A DNA stretch of 64,000 nt from Staphylococcus pragensis (lineage in GTDB: Bacteria > Bacillota > Bacilli > Staphylococcales > Staphylococcaceae), in contig NZ_SRPJ01000001.1 of NCBI RefSeq assembly GCF_004785665.1, forward strand, positions 62,001-126,000. The letters are read 5' to 3'. The notes beneath the pieces were generated by a model, which worked only from the letters and a program-made list of their open reading frames with translations, was not told the DNA's origin and searched no databases. The position numbers were made by a program, and so were the translations under genes. Positions 27,392 through 36,276 of the stretch are shown one piece after another. Numbering within the stretch: position 1 is the first letter of the stretch; each line of letters opens with the position of its first letter.

Positions 27392-28261
27392 TTAAATATG
27401 TTGACCAATTCCGAAACCGAAATAAAGAATTGCGATAAAGATTACTAATACGATTCGATAAATAGCGAACGGAATTAATTTAACTTTATTAATTAAGTGT
27501 AGGAATGTTTTGATTGCGATTAAACCAACAATAAATGAAGCTAAGAAACCGATTAAATAAAACGGAATATGTGCAAGTTCGATATATTGTAAGTTTTTAA
27601 CTAATGATAAAGCACTAGCTGCTAACATAATTGGTACAGCCATAATAAATGTGAAATCTGAAGCCGATTTATGGTCTAATTTCATAAGTACACCAGTTGA
27701 AATTGTAGAACCAGAACGACTGAAACCAGGCCACATTGCTATCGCTTGTGAAATACCAATTACAAAAGCTTGAAGATAAGTAATTTGGTCCACAGTTTGT
27801 GGGTTTTTGACTTTAGTGCTAAATCTATCTGCTATAATCATGTAAATTGCACCAAGGAATAAACCAATCATAACAGTTGGCACACTAAATAAATGTTCTT
27901 CAATAAAATCATCAAATAATACGCCTAAAATACCAGCTGGAATCATCCCAACTAATATATGTAATAAGTTTAAACGACGTGGTTTAGAACGAAATTCTTC
28001 ATTTATAGAAGAGTTTCTATGTTTTCCAATATGTAACATTTCGAAATAACGTTCACGGAAGACCCAAGCTGCCGCAAAAACAGATCCTAATTGGATGACA
28101 ACTTTAAAAGTAAAAGCTGAATGAGAACCTAGAAAATTCGTTGATTTTAACCACATGTCGTCAACAAGAATCATATGTCCTGTTGAGGATACTGGCGCAA
28201 ACTCAGTCAAACCTTCAACGATACCTAGGATTAAAGCTTTGATAAACTCGATAATAATCAT
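27392..28261 (-). CDS. uppP: Undecaprenyl-diphosphatase (BacA/UppP)
   Basis: The 289-residue membrane enzyme has the two UppP motifs: GIVEGLTEFAPVSSTGHMIL near residue 14 (catalytic Glu) and PGFSRSGSTISTG near residue 175. It dephosphorylates undecaprenyl-pyrophosphate to recycle the carrier lipid of wall and teichoic acid synthesis, and gives some bacitracin resistance. AAAGAGG precedes the start. About eight membrane segments; length is normal for the family. Confidence 0.95.
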   Translation of the reverse strand: MIIIEFIKALILGIVEGLTEFAPVSSTGHMILVDDMWLKSTNFLGSHSAFTFKVVIQLGSVFAAAWVFRERYFEMLHIGKHRNSSINEEFRSKPRRLNLLHILVGMIPAGILGVLFDDFIEEHLFSVPTVMIGLFLGAIYMIIADRFSTKVKNPQTVDQITYLQAFVIGISQAIAMWPGFSRSGSTISTGVLMKLDHKSASDFTFIMAVPIMLAASALSLVKNLQYIELAHIPFYLIGFLASFIVGLIAIKTFLHLINKVKLIPFAIYRIVLVIFIAILYFGFGIGQHI

Positions 28262-28667
28262 AAGTAACCTCTTTCTTTTATTAAAAAATTAAAATTTTGT
28301 AGTCTTAAAATATATTGTTGTCAAAATTCACTTTATTATAATATCATATTAAATTAAAGCTTTGCTAATGATATTAAAGTAGAACACTATAAACATCAAA
28401 AAATAGAAAGAGAAAATAAATTTTATAATGAAAGTGCTACATATAAATAGTTGTTATGTTACAAAATATTTTAAATACCCACTTAATAATTTATATTTAA
28501 TGACCTATTCAATACAACGGACTAAAGTATGAAATCTGCATACACTCAAAATATAAAAGCACCTCATCTTATATTACTAGCAATCCACCTTGTCACTAAT
28601 TTTTCAAATTTAATTAAATGATAAATAGGTTATAAGTTCTTATAATAGTAAATTAGGTGAAGTTAAA
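28262..28667. promoter_or_regulatory. Divergent gap between uppP and cydD-like gene
   Basis: This 406-base AT-rich stretch must hold both promoters. TATAAT ending near 28647 is a plausible -10 for the ABC exporter operon. I see no gene, repeat or recognisable riboswitch in it. Confidence 0.35.
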
Positions 28668-30299
28668 ATGAAAAAACTAATGAATTTAGTCTTTAAATAT
28701 AAAATATTCCCATTTTTTATGGGAATCATCAGTTTGTTACTCGCCATTAGCGTAGTGATACAAAATATGAGTATTGCCGAATTCTTAAATCGCATGCTTT
28801 ATCACCAACATACCTCTATTTATCCATTATTATTACTGATTTTAATCGTACTTATTTTAAGAGCCACATTAAATACGATTAATTTGCGCTTAGGTGATCG
28901 ATTAGCAACAAAAATAAAACATCAGCTCAGAGAACAAGTATTATTTAAACAGTCATCCGTCGCCATTGGTACACAAATTAACATTTTGACAGAAACGATT
29001 GATGGCTTAGCACCATTTTTCAAAAGCTATTTACCCCAAGTCTTTAAATCAATGATGATACCATTCATTATTATCTTAGCCATGTGTTTTATTCATTTAA
29101 ATACAGCACTTATCATGATAGTCACAGCGCCCTTTATTCCGCTGTTTTACATTATATTTGGCCTGAAGACACGAGACGAATCCAAAGACCAAATGACACA
29201 TCTTAACCAATTTAGCCAAAGATTTTTAAACGTAACACAGGGTCTCATCACATTAAAGCTATTTAAACGTACTGAACACACAGAATCCCAAATCTATAAA
29301 GATAGCACACAATTCAGAGATCTCACGATGCGAATTCTACGTAGCGCTTTCCTCTCAGGCCTTATGCTCGAATTTATTAGCATGCTTGGCATTGGATTAG
29401 TAGCATTAGAAGCAGCATTGAGCCTCGTCGTCTTTCATAACATTAACTTTAGAACAGCCGCAATCGCGATTATCCTAGCGCCTGAATTTTACAATGCTAT
29501 CAAAGATTTAGGCCAAGCTTTCCATACCGGCAAGCAAAGTGAAGGTGCAAGCGATATCGTATTTGAATTTTTAGCTTCTGAAAATGCAGAACCAAACAGT
29601 AAACCAGAAATTGTACCTACACAAACGTCCCAAATTAAGATGGCAAATGTTCATTATCAATATCCTAACACCACTACATTTGTCATCAAAGACGTATCAT
29701 TAAAGATTAATCAAGGTGAGAAAATTGCCATTGTAGGCCCAAGTGGAGCAGGTAAAACAACACTGGCGCGCTTACTTACACAGTCGCTCAAACCGACACA
29801 TGGAAATGTGACATTTAGCAGTGACGTGTCTAATATAGGCATGCTTAGTCAACATCCATACCTATTTTCAGCAACAATAAAAGAAAATATTGCGATGTTT
29901 AAGGACGTCAAAGATGAAGTTGTTCTTGAAGTATTAGAAAGGGTAGGACTTCAAGATAAAGTCCAAAGCTTAGCTCAAGGCATCCATACGCCTATCGGGG
30001 AAGGTGGCGAAATGTTATCTGGAGGACAAATGCGTCGTCTTGAATTATCACGCGTGCTATTAACAAATCCAGATATCGTCATTTTTGATGAGCCGACGAC
30101 AGGTTTAGATTTAGACACCGAAAGAGTGATTCAACAAGCTATTGCGCAATATTTCGAGCATACAACAATGATTATCATTGCGCATCGTACATCTACTATT
30201 CGACAAGCAACGCGTCGCTTATTTATTGAACACGGACAACTTATTAAAGATGATGATGATATTTCCGTGAGTTACACAAAAGGTGGTGAACAACGATGA
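28668..30299 (+). CDS. cydD: CydD-like half of a heterodimeric ABC exporter
   Basis: The 543-residue protein has an exporter-type membrane domain of six helices (1-310) and a C-terminal ATPase domain: Walker A GPSGAGKTT, signature LSGGQMRRLELSR, Walker B VIFDEPTTGLD. The partner gene overlaps by four bases (ATGA). CydDC pumps export cysteine or glutathione, or as later proposed handle haem, and are needed for cytochrome bd assembly. The assignment rests on domain order and pairing; cydAB is not in this window. Confidence 0.8.
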   Translation: MKKLMNLVFKYKIFPFFMGIISLLLAISVVIQNMSIAEFLNRMLYHQHTSIYPLLLLILIVLILRATLNTINLRLGDRLATKIKHQLREQVLFKQSSVAIGTQINILTETIDGLAPFFKSYLPQVFKSMMIPFIIILAMCFIHLNTALIMIVTAPFIPLFYIIFGLKTRDESKDQMTHLNQFSQRFLNVTQGLITLKLFKRTEHTESQIYKDSTQFRDLTMRILRSAFLSGLMLEFISMLGIGLVALEAALSLVVFHNINFRTAAIAIILAPEFYNAIKDLGQAFHTGKQSEGASDIVFEFLASENAEPNSKPEIVPTQTSQIKMANVHYQYPNTTTFVIKDVSLKINQGEKIAIVGPSGAGKTTLARLLTQSLKPTHGNVTFSSDVSNIGMLSQHPYLFSATIKENIAMFKDVKDEVVLEVLERVGLQDKVQSLAQGIHTPIGEGGEMLSGGQMRRLELSRVLLTNPDIVIFDEPTTGLDLDTERVIQQAIAQYFEHTTMIIIAHRTSTIRQATRRLFIEHGQLIKDDDDISVSYTKGGEQR

Positions 30300-31960
30300 A
30301 ACCACGTATTCAATTTCGACCTGATAAAGATTTGATATTAGCGATATTAACAGGCATAGCAGGAGGTTTAGTGGCATTAGCTATGTTCTTTCTAAGCGGG
30401 TATATGGTTACTCAAAGTGCCCTAGGTGCCCCCTTATATGCGTTAATAGTACTCGTTGTATCTGTAAAATTATTTGGTTTCCTACGTGCTTTTGCACGCT
30501 ATGGAGAACGCTTATTGTCCCATCGCACGACATTTACAATGCTTCGTGATGTAAGGGTGCAATTCTTGAAACACTTAATTCCACGTGTACCGAATATTTA
30601 TCGTAAATATAAATCAAGTGACCTTATTTCTAAAATGATAAGTAAAGTAGAAGCACTTCAAAACATCTATTTACGTGTGTACTACCCACCAATCGTTATT
30701 GGCTTTACAGCAATGATTGCAGCTGTAACGTTGATTTATTTTAGCGTGGCACATGCAATTATTATTGTGATTAGTATGCTATGTTCGTTATGGATAGTAC
30801 CGTGGCTTAGTGCTAAGCGTGCACGTACATTAAAACAACAAGTGGCATTACAGCAACAAGATACTTTAGCGAAATTTTATGATTATAAAGAAGGTTATGA
30901 AGAATTAAATTGTTTTAATCAAACTGAAGCATATCGTCAAGCTGTGCTCACATCAATGCATCAGTATGATACATTGCAAGCGAAAGAGACACGTTTCTTA
31001 ACGTTGTATGATTATATGCTAAATATACTTGCAATGTTAGCTCTATTTGCGAGTCTTGCTCTCGGTGCAATACAAGTGGGCAATGGTCAGCTTAATGTTA
31101 TCTATTTAACAAGTATTGTATTAATGATGTTGACGCTATTTGAACAAGCCGTTCCAATGAGTAACTTTGCATATTATAAAGCCGATACAGATGAAGCGTT
31201 GGAAGATTTAAATGGTGTTTTGTCGTATCCTACTACTACTTCAACCTCTGACATTACTTCTAGAGATGGAAACGTATTTGAAGTTAAAGATCTAACGTTT
31301 AATTATCTCTATCAAGAGACGCCGGTGTTAAATAAAATTAATTTAACTGTCAATAAGGGAGAGAAAGTGGCAATTATCGGTCCGTCTGGTTCTGGTAAAA
31401 GTACGTTACTTCAAATTTTAAGTGGTTTATATGAGATACCACATGGTGACGTTAGACTTTATAGTCAGACAGTGACAGATATCACAGAGGATGCACGTTA
31501 TAGTGAACTTAACGTGTTATTGCAAGCGCAACAGTTATTTGACGGTACCATTCGCGAGAATTTATTTTCAGAAGAAAAGGATGAAACATTACTGCAAGTG
31601 TTAGAACAAGTTAATTTAGGACATTTAAAATTAGATCAACAGCTTACACTTGATGGGCATACGTTATCGGGAGGAGAGATTCAACGATTGGCGTTTGCGC
31701 GCTTGCTCTTGAAAAAGGCGGATGTATGGATATTAGATGAACCAACGACAGCATTGGATGAAGCGAATACTCAAAATGTGATGCGTTTGGTGGAACAATA
31801 TTCGGAAACAATGGTAGTTGCTACGCATGATATAGAGTTACTATCGCGATTTGATAAAATTGTTGTGATGATTGATGGTCAAGTGATTGAACAAGGGAGT
31901 TATGAAGCTCTAGTTGAAAAGGATAGTTATTTCAGTCGTTTGATGAAAGAAAATGCTTAG
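30296..31960 (+). CDS. cydC: CydC-like half of a heterodimeric ABC exporter
   Basis: The 554-residue partner has six N-terminal helices (1-310) with FGFLRAFARYGERLLSHRTTF, a segment typical of CydC, and an ATPase domain with Walker A GPSGSGKST, signature LSGGEIQRLAFAR and Walker B WILDEPTTALD. The two subunits should form one exporter in the cytoplasmic membrane. The gene is translationally coupled to its partner and followed by a repeat-rich gap of 508 bases. Confidence 0.82.
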   Translation: MKPRIQFRPDKDLILAILTGIAGGLVALAMFFLSGYMVTQSALGAPLYALIVLVVSVKLFGFLRAFARYGERLLSHRTTFTMLRDVRVQFLKHLIPRVPNIYRKYKSSDLISKMISKVEALQNIYLRVYYPPIVIGFTAMIAAVTLIYFSVAHAIIIVISMLCSLWIVPWLSAKRARTLKQQVALQQQDTLAKFYDYKEGYEELNCFNQTEAYRQAVLTSMHQYDTLQAKETRFLTLYDYMLNILAMLALFASLALGAIQVGNGQLNVIYLTSIVLMMLTLFEQAVPMSNFAYYKADTDEALEDLNGVLSYPTTTSTSDITSRDGNVFEVKDLTFNYLYQETPVLNKINLTVNKGEKVAIIGPSGSGKSTLLQILSGLYEIPHGDVRLYSQTVTDITEDARYSELNVLLQAQQLFDGTIRENLFSEEKDETLLQVLEQVNLGHLKLDQQLTLDGHTLSGGEIQRLAFARLLLKKADVWILDEPTTALDEANTQNVMRLVEQYSETMVVATHDIELLSRFDKIVVMIDGQVIEQGSYEALVEKDSYFSRLMKENA

Positions 31961-31980
31961 ATGAACATTTACTCATTTTT

Positions 31981-32163
31981 GTTGCGACGCTTTCTTGCGG
32001 GAAAGGCTCAAGCCTGTAGTCATGTAAAGGCGTTCTTAGATAGATATTCACTCGTTTAAGTTGTTGCGCTTTCCAGGGGTGCTGTCTCAGCCTGTAGTCT
32101 TCGACTAGCACTGCTCCCCTAGGAGTCTTCACAACTACACTTCGTAATCTATCTTAGAACTAC
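31981..32163. repeat. Nested stem-loop repeat element with a partial tandem copy
   Basis: GTTCTTAGATAGAT (32032-32045) and ATCTATCTTAGAAC (32147-32160) are inverted arms with one mismatch. Inside lie AGTTGT/ACAACT, CAGGGG/CCCCT and TAGTC-TTC-GACTA, so nearly the whole 130 bases can fold as one hairpin. A related fragment (GTTGCG, CGCTTTC, AGCCTGTAGTC) occurs at 31981-32021, about 80 bases upstream. It is richer in G+C than the flanks. No coding capacity is convincing. Confidence 0.6.
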
Positions 32164-32340
32164 TTACGTAAGTGTGTGAATACTTACGTTCATTAATAAC
32201 TCTAACTCCCTCAGGCGTCACTCAACAACAATCGTAGTTTATTTTTAGAATTTCTTACATAAGTGCATAGCACTTACGTGTATCAATACTTTTAACTATG
32301 TACCAATATTTGCAGTTCATTTCTAAAACCATTTGTATAA
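32162..32340. repeat. Diverged ACTTACGTAAGT palindromes and repeats
   Basis: ACTTACGTAAGT (32162-32173) is a perfect 12-bp palindrome; TACTTACGT recurs at 32181, and CTTACATAAGTGC-ATA-GCACTTACGTG (palindrome AAGTGC-ATA-GCACTT, 32261-32275) follows. These look like decayed copies of one unit, also preceded each time by a T-rich stretch with TTAGAA. They fill the remainder of the cydC to mgrA gap. Confidence 0.4.
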
Positions 32341-32351
32341 ATATTAATTGA

Positions 32352-32402
32352 AACGAAAAACCTGAGATATCTATTGCATTTAGATACCTCAGGTTTTTCG
32401 TT
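32352..32402. terminator. Strong bidirectional terminator between cydC and mgrA
   Basis: AACGAAAAACCTGAG and CTCAGGTTTTTCGTT pair perfectly with an extended inner AGATATCT-like stem. A and T runs inside the stem serve both strands. Confidence 0.9.
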
Positions 32403-32468
32403 ATTGATAAATATATAAAATTGATTCAAACCGTATAACTTTAATTAGCGTTGTATTAGCATGTCATT

Positions 32469-32906
32469 TTATTTGTTTTCAGTAAAGGCGTCGATGACTT
32501 TGCCTAATAGACGATTGAGTTCTTTCACTTCATCAGTACTTAATGAAGAAGCGGTAGCAACTTTTGTAGATGCATCGCTTAATTCAGGTTTGATTTTTTC
32601 ACTTTTCTCAGTAAGATGAATGAATACTTCACGTTGGTCAACTTCAGAACGTTCACGTTTGATTAAATCAACATGTTCCATTCTTTTTAATAAAGGTGAT
32701 ACCGTACCAGTATCTAAGGCGAGTTCAGTTACTACCTTTTTAACATTTACAGGAGATTCATCCCATAAAATACTTAACACTAAAAATTGTGGGTAAGTCA
32801 GGTTGTACTTTTTAAAGACTTTATTTGAATAGTAGCGATTTACTTGTCTTTGTGCATTGTACAAACTAAAGCATAGTTGCTCTTTCAAATTATGTTGTTC
32901 AGACAT
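32469..32906 (-). CDS. mgrA: MgrA, MarR-family global regulator
   Basis: The 145-residue protein is a near match to S. aureus MgrA: redox-sensing Cys12 ([10 protein letters not shown]), a winged helix-turn-helix ([22 protein letters not shown]) and the SEVDQREVF wing. MgrA controls autolysis, capsule, surface proteins and efflux pumps including norA, which lies 6.5 kb away here. GGAGGAGAAC gives a strong ribosome site before ATG 32906. It has its own promoter in the 223-base divergent gap and a shared terminator downstream. Confidence 0.95.
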   Translation of the reverse strand: MSEQHNLKEQLCFSLYNAQRQVNRYYSNKVFKKYNLTYPQFLVLSILWDESPVNVKKVVTELALDTGTVSPLLKRMEHVDLIKRERSEVDQREVFIHLTEKSEKIKPELSDASTKVATASSLSTDEVKELNRLLGKVIDAFTENK

Positions 32907-33129
32907 TAAAGTTCTCCTCCAGACATTCTATCCGTCTCTCTATATTTCGGATTAAATTTCGTCTATGTTGTGTAAAATATAACTTGCAACACACTTCGTT
33001 TCAATGCCATGCTAAAATTAAAGTATGCTTAAATTTTAGAAGATAATTCTATTTTAATCAAGTATAATCTAAAACATATACTTATATTATCAAATTCAAA
33101 TATTTTTTGATTAGAAAAGAGTTTTAAAA

Positions 33130-34056
33130 ATGATAAATAATAAAAATGAAAAAATATCTATTACAATTGTTAGTGGCTTCTTAGGAAGTGGCAAAACTAC
33201 ATTCTTAAAATATTATATAGACCAATTATTAAAAAAAGATGAGAAAGTTACTATTATTATGAATGAATTTGGACAATTTGATGTCGACAGCTTGTTAGTG
33301 GGCGAAGATGTGTCGGTTAAATCTTTAATTAATGGTTGTGTCTGTTGTGATTTAAATAATGATTTAGTCAATCAATTGAATATATTAGTTCAACAAGAAG
33401 AAACGCAACATATTGTCATTGAAGCAACAGGTATTGCTCATCCATTAGAAATTTTTACTGCATGCCAAGATCCTACTATTATTAAAGAGGTGCAAACGCC
33501 ACAAATTATTGGTCTCGTAGATGCGCAACGATTTTCAAAAAAAGATGACTACACTGAGTCGACTATGCGTTTAATGGAAGAGCAAATTGCATATAGTGAC
33601 GTGATTATTCTTAACAAAACTGATTTAGTAGAGGAAGAAGTATTGCGAGATATTGAAGCCGAATTAAAACGTCTTAACTCTCAAGCGACGCTAATTAGTA
33701 CGACGTATAGCCAAGTGGATGATGAACAGTTAGAGGGGAGTAATCATCATCCATTAACATCACATCGTCATGCTCATCATCATGGCATTCAATCTATGCA
33801 ATATACGTTTACCTCTGCCATAGATCGCCAACTCTTCTATCAATTTATTTTAAGATTGCCTGATAATGTCTTACGTTTAAAGGGTTTTGTAAAATTCAGA
33901 GATTTGCCTGAAGCGACATATGAATTCCAATATTCTATGGGCTTACCCGATTATGGAGTAATCGATAAAAATGTCCCTTTAACGATTGTAATTATTGGAG
34001 AAGGTATAGATATAAATCGTCTGCGTAACCAGTTAGAGATGATTCAATTTACTTAA
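33130..34056 (+). CDS. CobW/COG0523-family metal-chaperone GTPase
   Basis: The 308-residue protein has Walker A GFLGSGKTT, the metal-binding CXCC motif in NGCVCCDL, the GTPase motif NKTDL, a histidine-rich stretch (SHRHAHHHG, about residues 214-222) and a C-terminal CobW domain. Proteins of this family insert or deliver zinc, cobalt or iron. I see no Zur box upstream, so which metal it serves is open. It is divergent from mgrA; the Shine-Dalgarno (AAAAGAG) is weak. Confidence 0.88.
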   Translation: MINNKNEKISITIVSGFLGSGKTTFLKYYIDQLLKKDEKVTIIMNEFGQFDVDSLLVGEDVSVKSLINGCVCCDLNNDLVNQLNILVQQEETQHIVIEATGIAHPLEIFTACQDPTIIKEVQTPQIIGLVDAQRFSKKDDYTESTMRLMEEQIAYSDVIILNKTDLVEEEVLRDIEAELKRLNSQATLISTTYSQVDDEQLEGSNHHPLTSHRHAHHHGIQSMQYTFTSAIDRQLFYQFILRLPDNVLRLKGFVKFRDLPEATYEFQYSMGLPDYGVIDKNVPLTIVIIGEGIDINRLRNQLEMIQFT

Positions 34057-34148
34057 AAGAGACTCATGTGAATGTTAAGACTTTGTCACATGTAATATAT
34101 AGGAGAAAGTTAGGTTATATCTTATAATGTAAAAAGGAGGGTTTGTGC

Positions 34149-34445
34149 ATGAATAATGAAGATAAACGTACAAAGCAAATCAGCTTTGAATTTAAATGGA
34201 TTACAATTCCATATGTTATTTTTGCGATTATCGTTTTATTACTAAACATTTTTTATACTAATATCAAAGTAACGATGGCATTATTCGGCCTTTTCTTTGC
34301 TTATAATTTAGGTATGTTATTTATCGCATTTATTAATAAATTTAAGCGAACGCTAATTTTAACATTGATTTTAACGATTTTAAGTGCCGCAGTATTCTTT
34401 ATATTACTATATGTATTTGGATTAAATCGTGAAATTTTTGGATAA
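34149..34445 (+). CDS. Small membrane protein, 98 residues
   Basis: A charged N-terminus (MNNEDKRTKQ) is followed by three hydrophobic helices. AAAAAGGAGGG ends eight bases before ATG 34149; an in-frame TTG at 34143 is too close to it. A good terminator follows at 34459. I do not recognise the family. Confidence 0.72.
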   Translation: MNNEDKRTKQISFEFKWITIPYVIFAIIVLLLNIFYTNIKVTMALFGLFFAYNLGMLFIAFINKFKRTLILTLILTILSAAVFFILLYVFGLNREIFG

Positions 34446-34458
34446 ACCAACTGTATTA

Positions 34459-34508
34459 AAAAGAACTTTGTGATGTATTAATAGCATTTCAAAGTTCTTT
34501 TATTTTTT
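34459..34508 (+). terminator. Intrinsic terminator
   Basis: AAAGAACTTTG and CAAAGTTCTTT form an 11-bp stem, with a TTTTATTTTTT tract after it. Confidence 0.85.
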
Positions 34509-34557
34509 ATCTAAAAATTATTAAAAATTAAGGACATTATTTTGTGTATTATTTAAA

Positions 34558-34579
34558 TAAAGCGCTTTCTTGATATACT
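34558..34579 (+). promoter_or_regulatory. Putative cre site (CcpA) next to the -10 of the SLC13 gene
   Basis: TAAAGCGCTTTCTT (34558-34571) contains the palindromic AAAGCGCTTT core of catabolite response elements. A TATACT at 34574-34579 would be the -10, so CcpA bound here would block transcription when glucose is present. Confidence 0.5.
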
Positions 34580-34613
34580 AGTAGTGTATCCATCTTAAAG
34601 GAGGGTAATAAAA

Positions 34614-36182
34614 ATGTCAGACAAAACGTTATCAAAAACGGAAAATTTAAGCGCAAATCATCAGAAAGAAAATGAAAAGAAAAGCAAAGGATATAAGCCA
34701 TTTTGGATTATAGCAAGTTTTGTTGTTTTATTTATTATTTTATTATTACCTACACCAGCAGGCTTACCTATTATGGCTAAGGGCGCCTTAGCGATTTTAG
34801 CTTTTGCAGTGATTATGTGGGTAACTGAAGCGGTTACTTATCCAGTATCTTCTACAATGATTTTAGGTTTAATTATTTTAATTCTCGGTTTTAGTCCAGT
34901 TCAAAATCTTACTGAAAAGCTTGGTAATCCGAAAGCTGGCGATAAAATATTATCTGGTAATGATTTATTAGGGACAGGGAATGCACTGAGTCACGCTTTT
35001 AGTGGGTTCTCAACCTCTGCAGTTGCACTTGTAGCAGCCGCTTTATTTTTAGCTGCAGCTATGCAAGAAACAAATTTACATAAACGCTTAGCTTTACTTG
35101 TGTTATCTATAGTAGGAAATAAAACACGTAATATAGTTATTGGTGCTATTTTAGTATCTATTATTTTAGCCTTCTTTGTACCTTCAGCTACTGCTAGAGC
35201 TGGCGCAGTAGTTCCGATTTTACTTGGAATGATTGCTGCATTTAAAGTATCGAAAGATAGTAAACTGGCTTCATTATTAATTATTACAGCTGTACAAGCT
35301 GTATCCATCTGGAATATAGGTATTAAAACGGCTGCTGCTCAGAATATTGTAGCGGTAAATTTTATTAATCAAAACTTAGGGCATGATGTTTCATGGGGAG
35401 AATGGTTTTTATATGCTGCACCATGGTCTATACTAATGTCTATCGCTTTATATTTTATAATGATGAAAGTTATGCCTCCAGAACGTGAATCAATTGAAGG
35501 TGGGAAGAAGTTAATTAAAGCAGAGCTTGATAAATTAGGTCCTGTTTCTCCTCAAGAATGGCGTTTAATTGTTATTTCAATTTTATTACTTATTTTTTGG
35601 TCAACAGAAAAAATATTACATCCCATAGACTCAGCTTCTATAACGATTATTGCTTTAGCTATCATGCTTACGCCGAAAGTAGGAGTAATGTCATGGAAAG
35701 GCGTTGAAAAGAAAATCCCATGGGGCACAATTATTGTATTTGGTGTCGGTATATCTTTAGGCAATGTATTGTTAAAAACGGGTGCAGCGCAATGGCTAAG
35801 CGATAAAACATTTGGCTTAATGGGTCTTGATCATCTACCAATTATCGCTACCATCGCATTAATTACATTATTTAACATTATCATACATCTTGGTTTCGCA
35901 AGTGCTACAAGTTTAGCATCAGCACTGATTCCGGTATTTATTTCATTAACATCGACCCTACATCTTGGTGATCAATCTATAGGATTTGTATTAATACAGC
36001 AGTTTGTTATTAGTTTCGGATTTTTACTACCAGTTAGCGCCCCTCAAAACATGCTTGCGTATGGTACAAATACCTTTACGGTTAAAGACTTCTTAAAGAC
36101 AGGCATTCCTTTAACAATTGTTGGCTATATACTTGTCATCATATTGAGTTTAACGTATTGGCATTGGCTTGGTTTAGTATAG
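34614..36182 (+). CDS. SLC13/DASS-family anion (dicarboxylate) transporter
   Basis: The 522-residue protein has a polar N-terminus (1-28) and about twelve hydrophobic segments. It contains the family features WVTEAVTYPVSSTM and, near the end, the PVSAPQNMLAYGT hairpin that binds substrate and sodium. It should import C4-dicarboxylates, tricarboxylates or a related anion with sodium. AAAGGAGGG precedes the start, and the promoter bears a putative cre box, fitting a carbon-source transporter. Confidence 0.87.
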   Translation: MSDKTLSKTENLSANHQKENEKKSKGYKPFWIIASFVVLFIILLLPTPAGLPIMAKGALAILAFAVIMWVTEAVTYPVSSTMILGLIILILGFSPVQNLTEKLGNPKAGDKILSGNDLLGTGNALSHAFSGFSTSAVALVAAALFLAAAMQETNLHKRLALLVLSIVGNKTRNIVIGAILVSIILAFFVPSATARAGAVVPILLGMIAAFKVSKDSKLASLLIITAVQAVSIWNIGIKTAAAQNIVAVNFINQNLGHDVSWGEWFLYAAPWSILMSIALYFIMMKVMPPERESIEGGKKLIKAELDKLGPVSPQEWRLIVISILLLIFWSTEKILHPIDSASITIIALAIMLTPKVGVMSWKGVEKKIPWGTIIVFGVGISLGNVLLKTGAAQWLSDKTFGLMGLDHLPIIATIALITLFNIIIHLGFASATSLASALIPVFISLTSTLHLGDQSIGFVLIQQFVISFGFLLPVSAPQNMLAYGTNTFTVKDFLKTGIPLTIVGYILVIILSLTYWHWLGLV

Positions 36183-36276
36183 TTATTTTAAATATGAGAT
36201 GACATAGTTGTACTTCACGTTTTTTATTCTCTTGAAAAAGGGTAAAGAAAATGAACGCGAAGTGAGGAGTGAAATG

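Noticed and set aside
31932-32132. 66-codon minus-strand frame over the cydC end and the repeat element
   Set aside because: It has no ribosome site, lies within the structured repeat and codes for a low-complexity basic product; the repeat explains the open frame.
32907-33129. Zur box for the CobW-type GTPase
   Set aside because: The gap between mgrA and the GTPase gene holds no palindrome resembling the zinc-regulator site.
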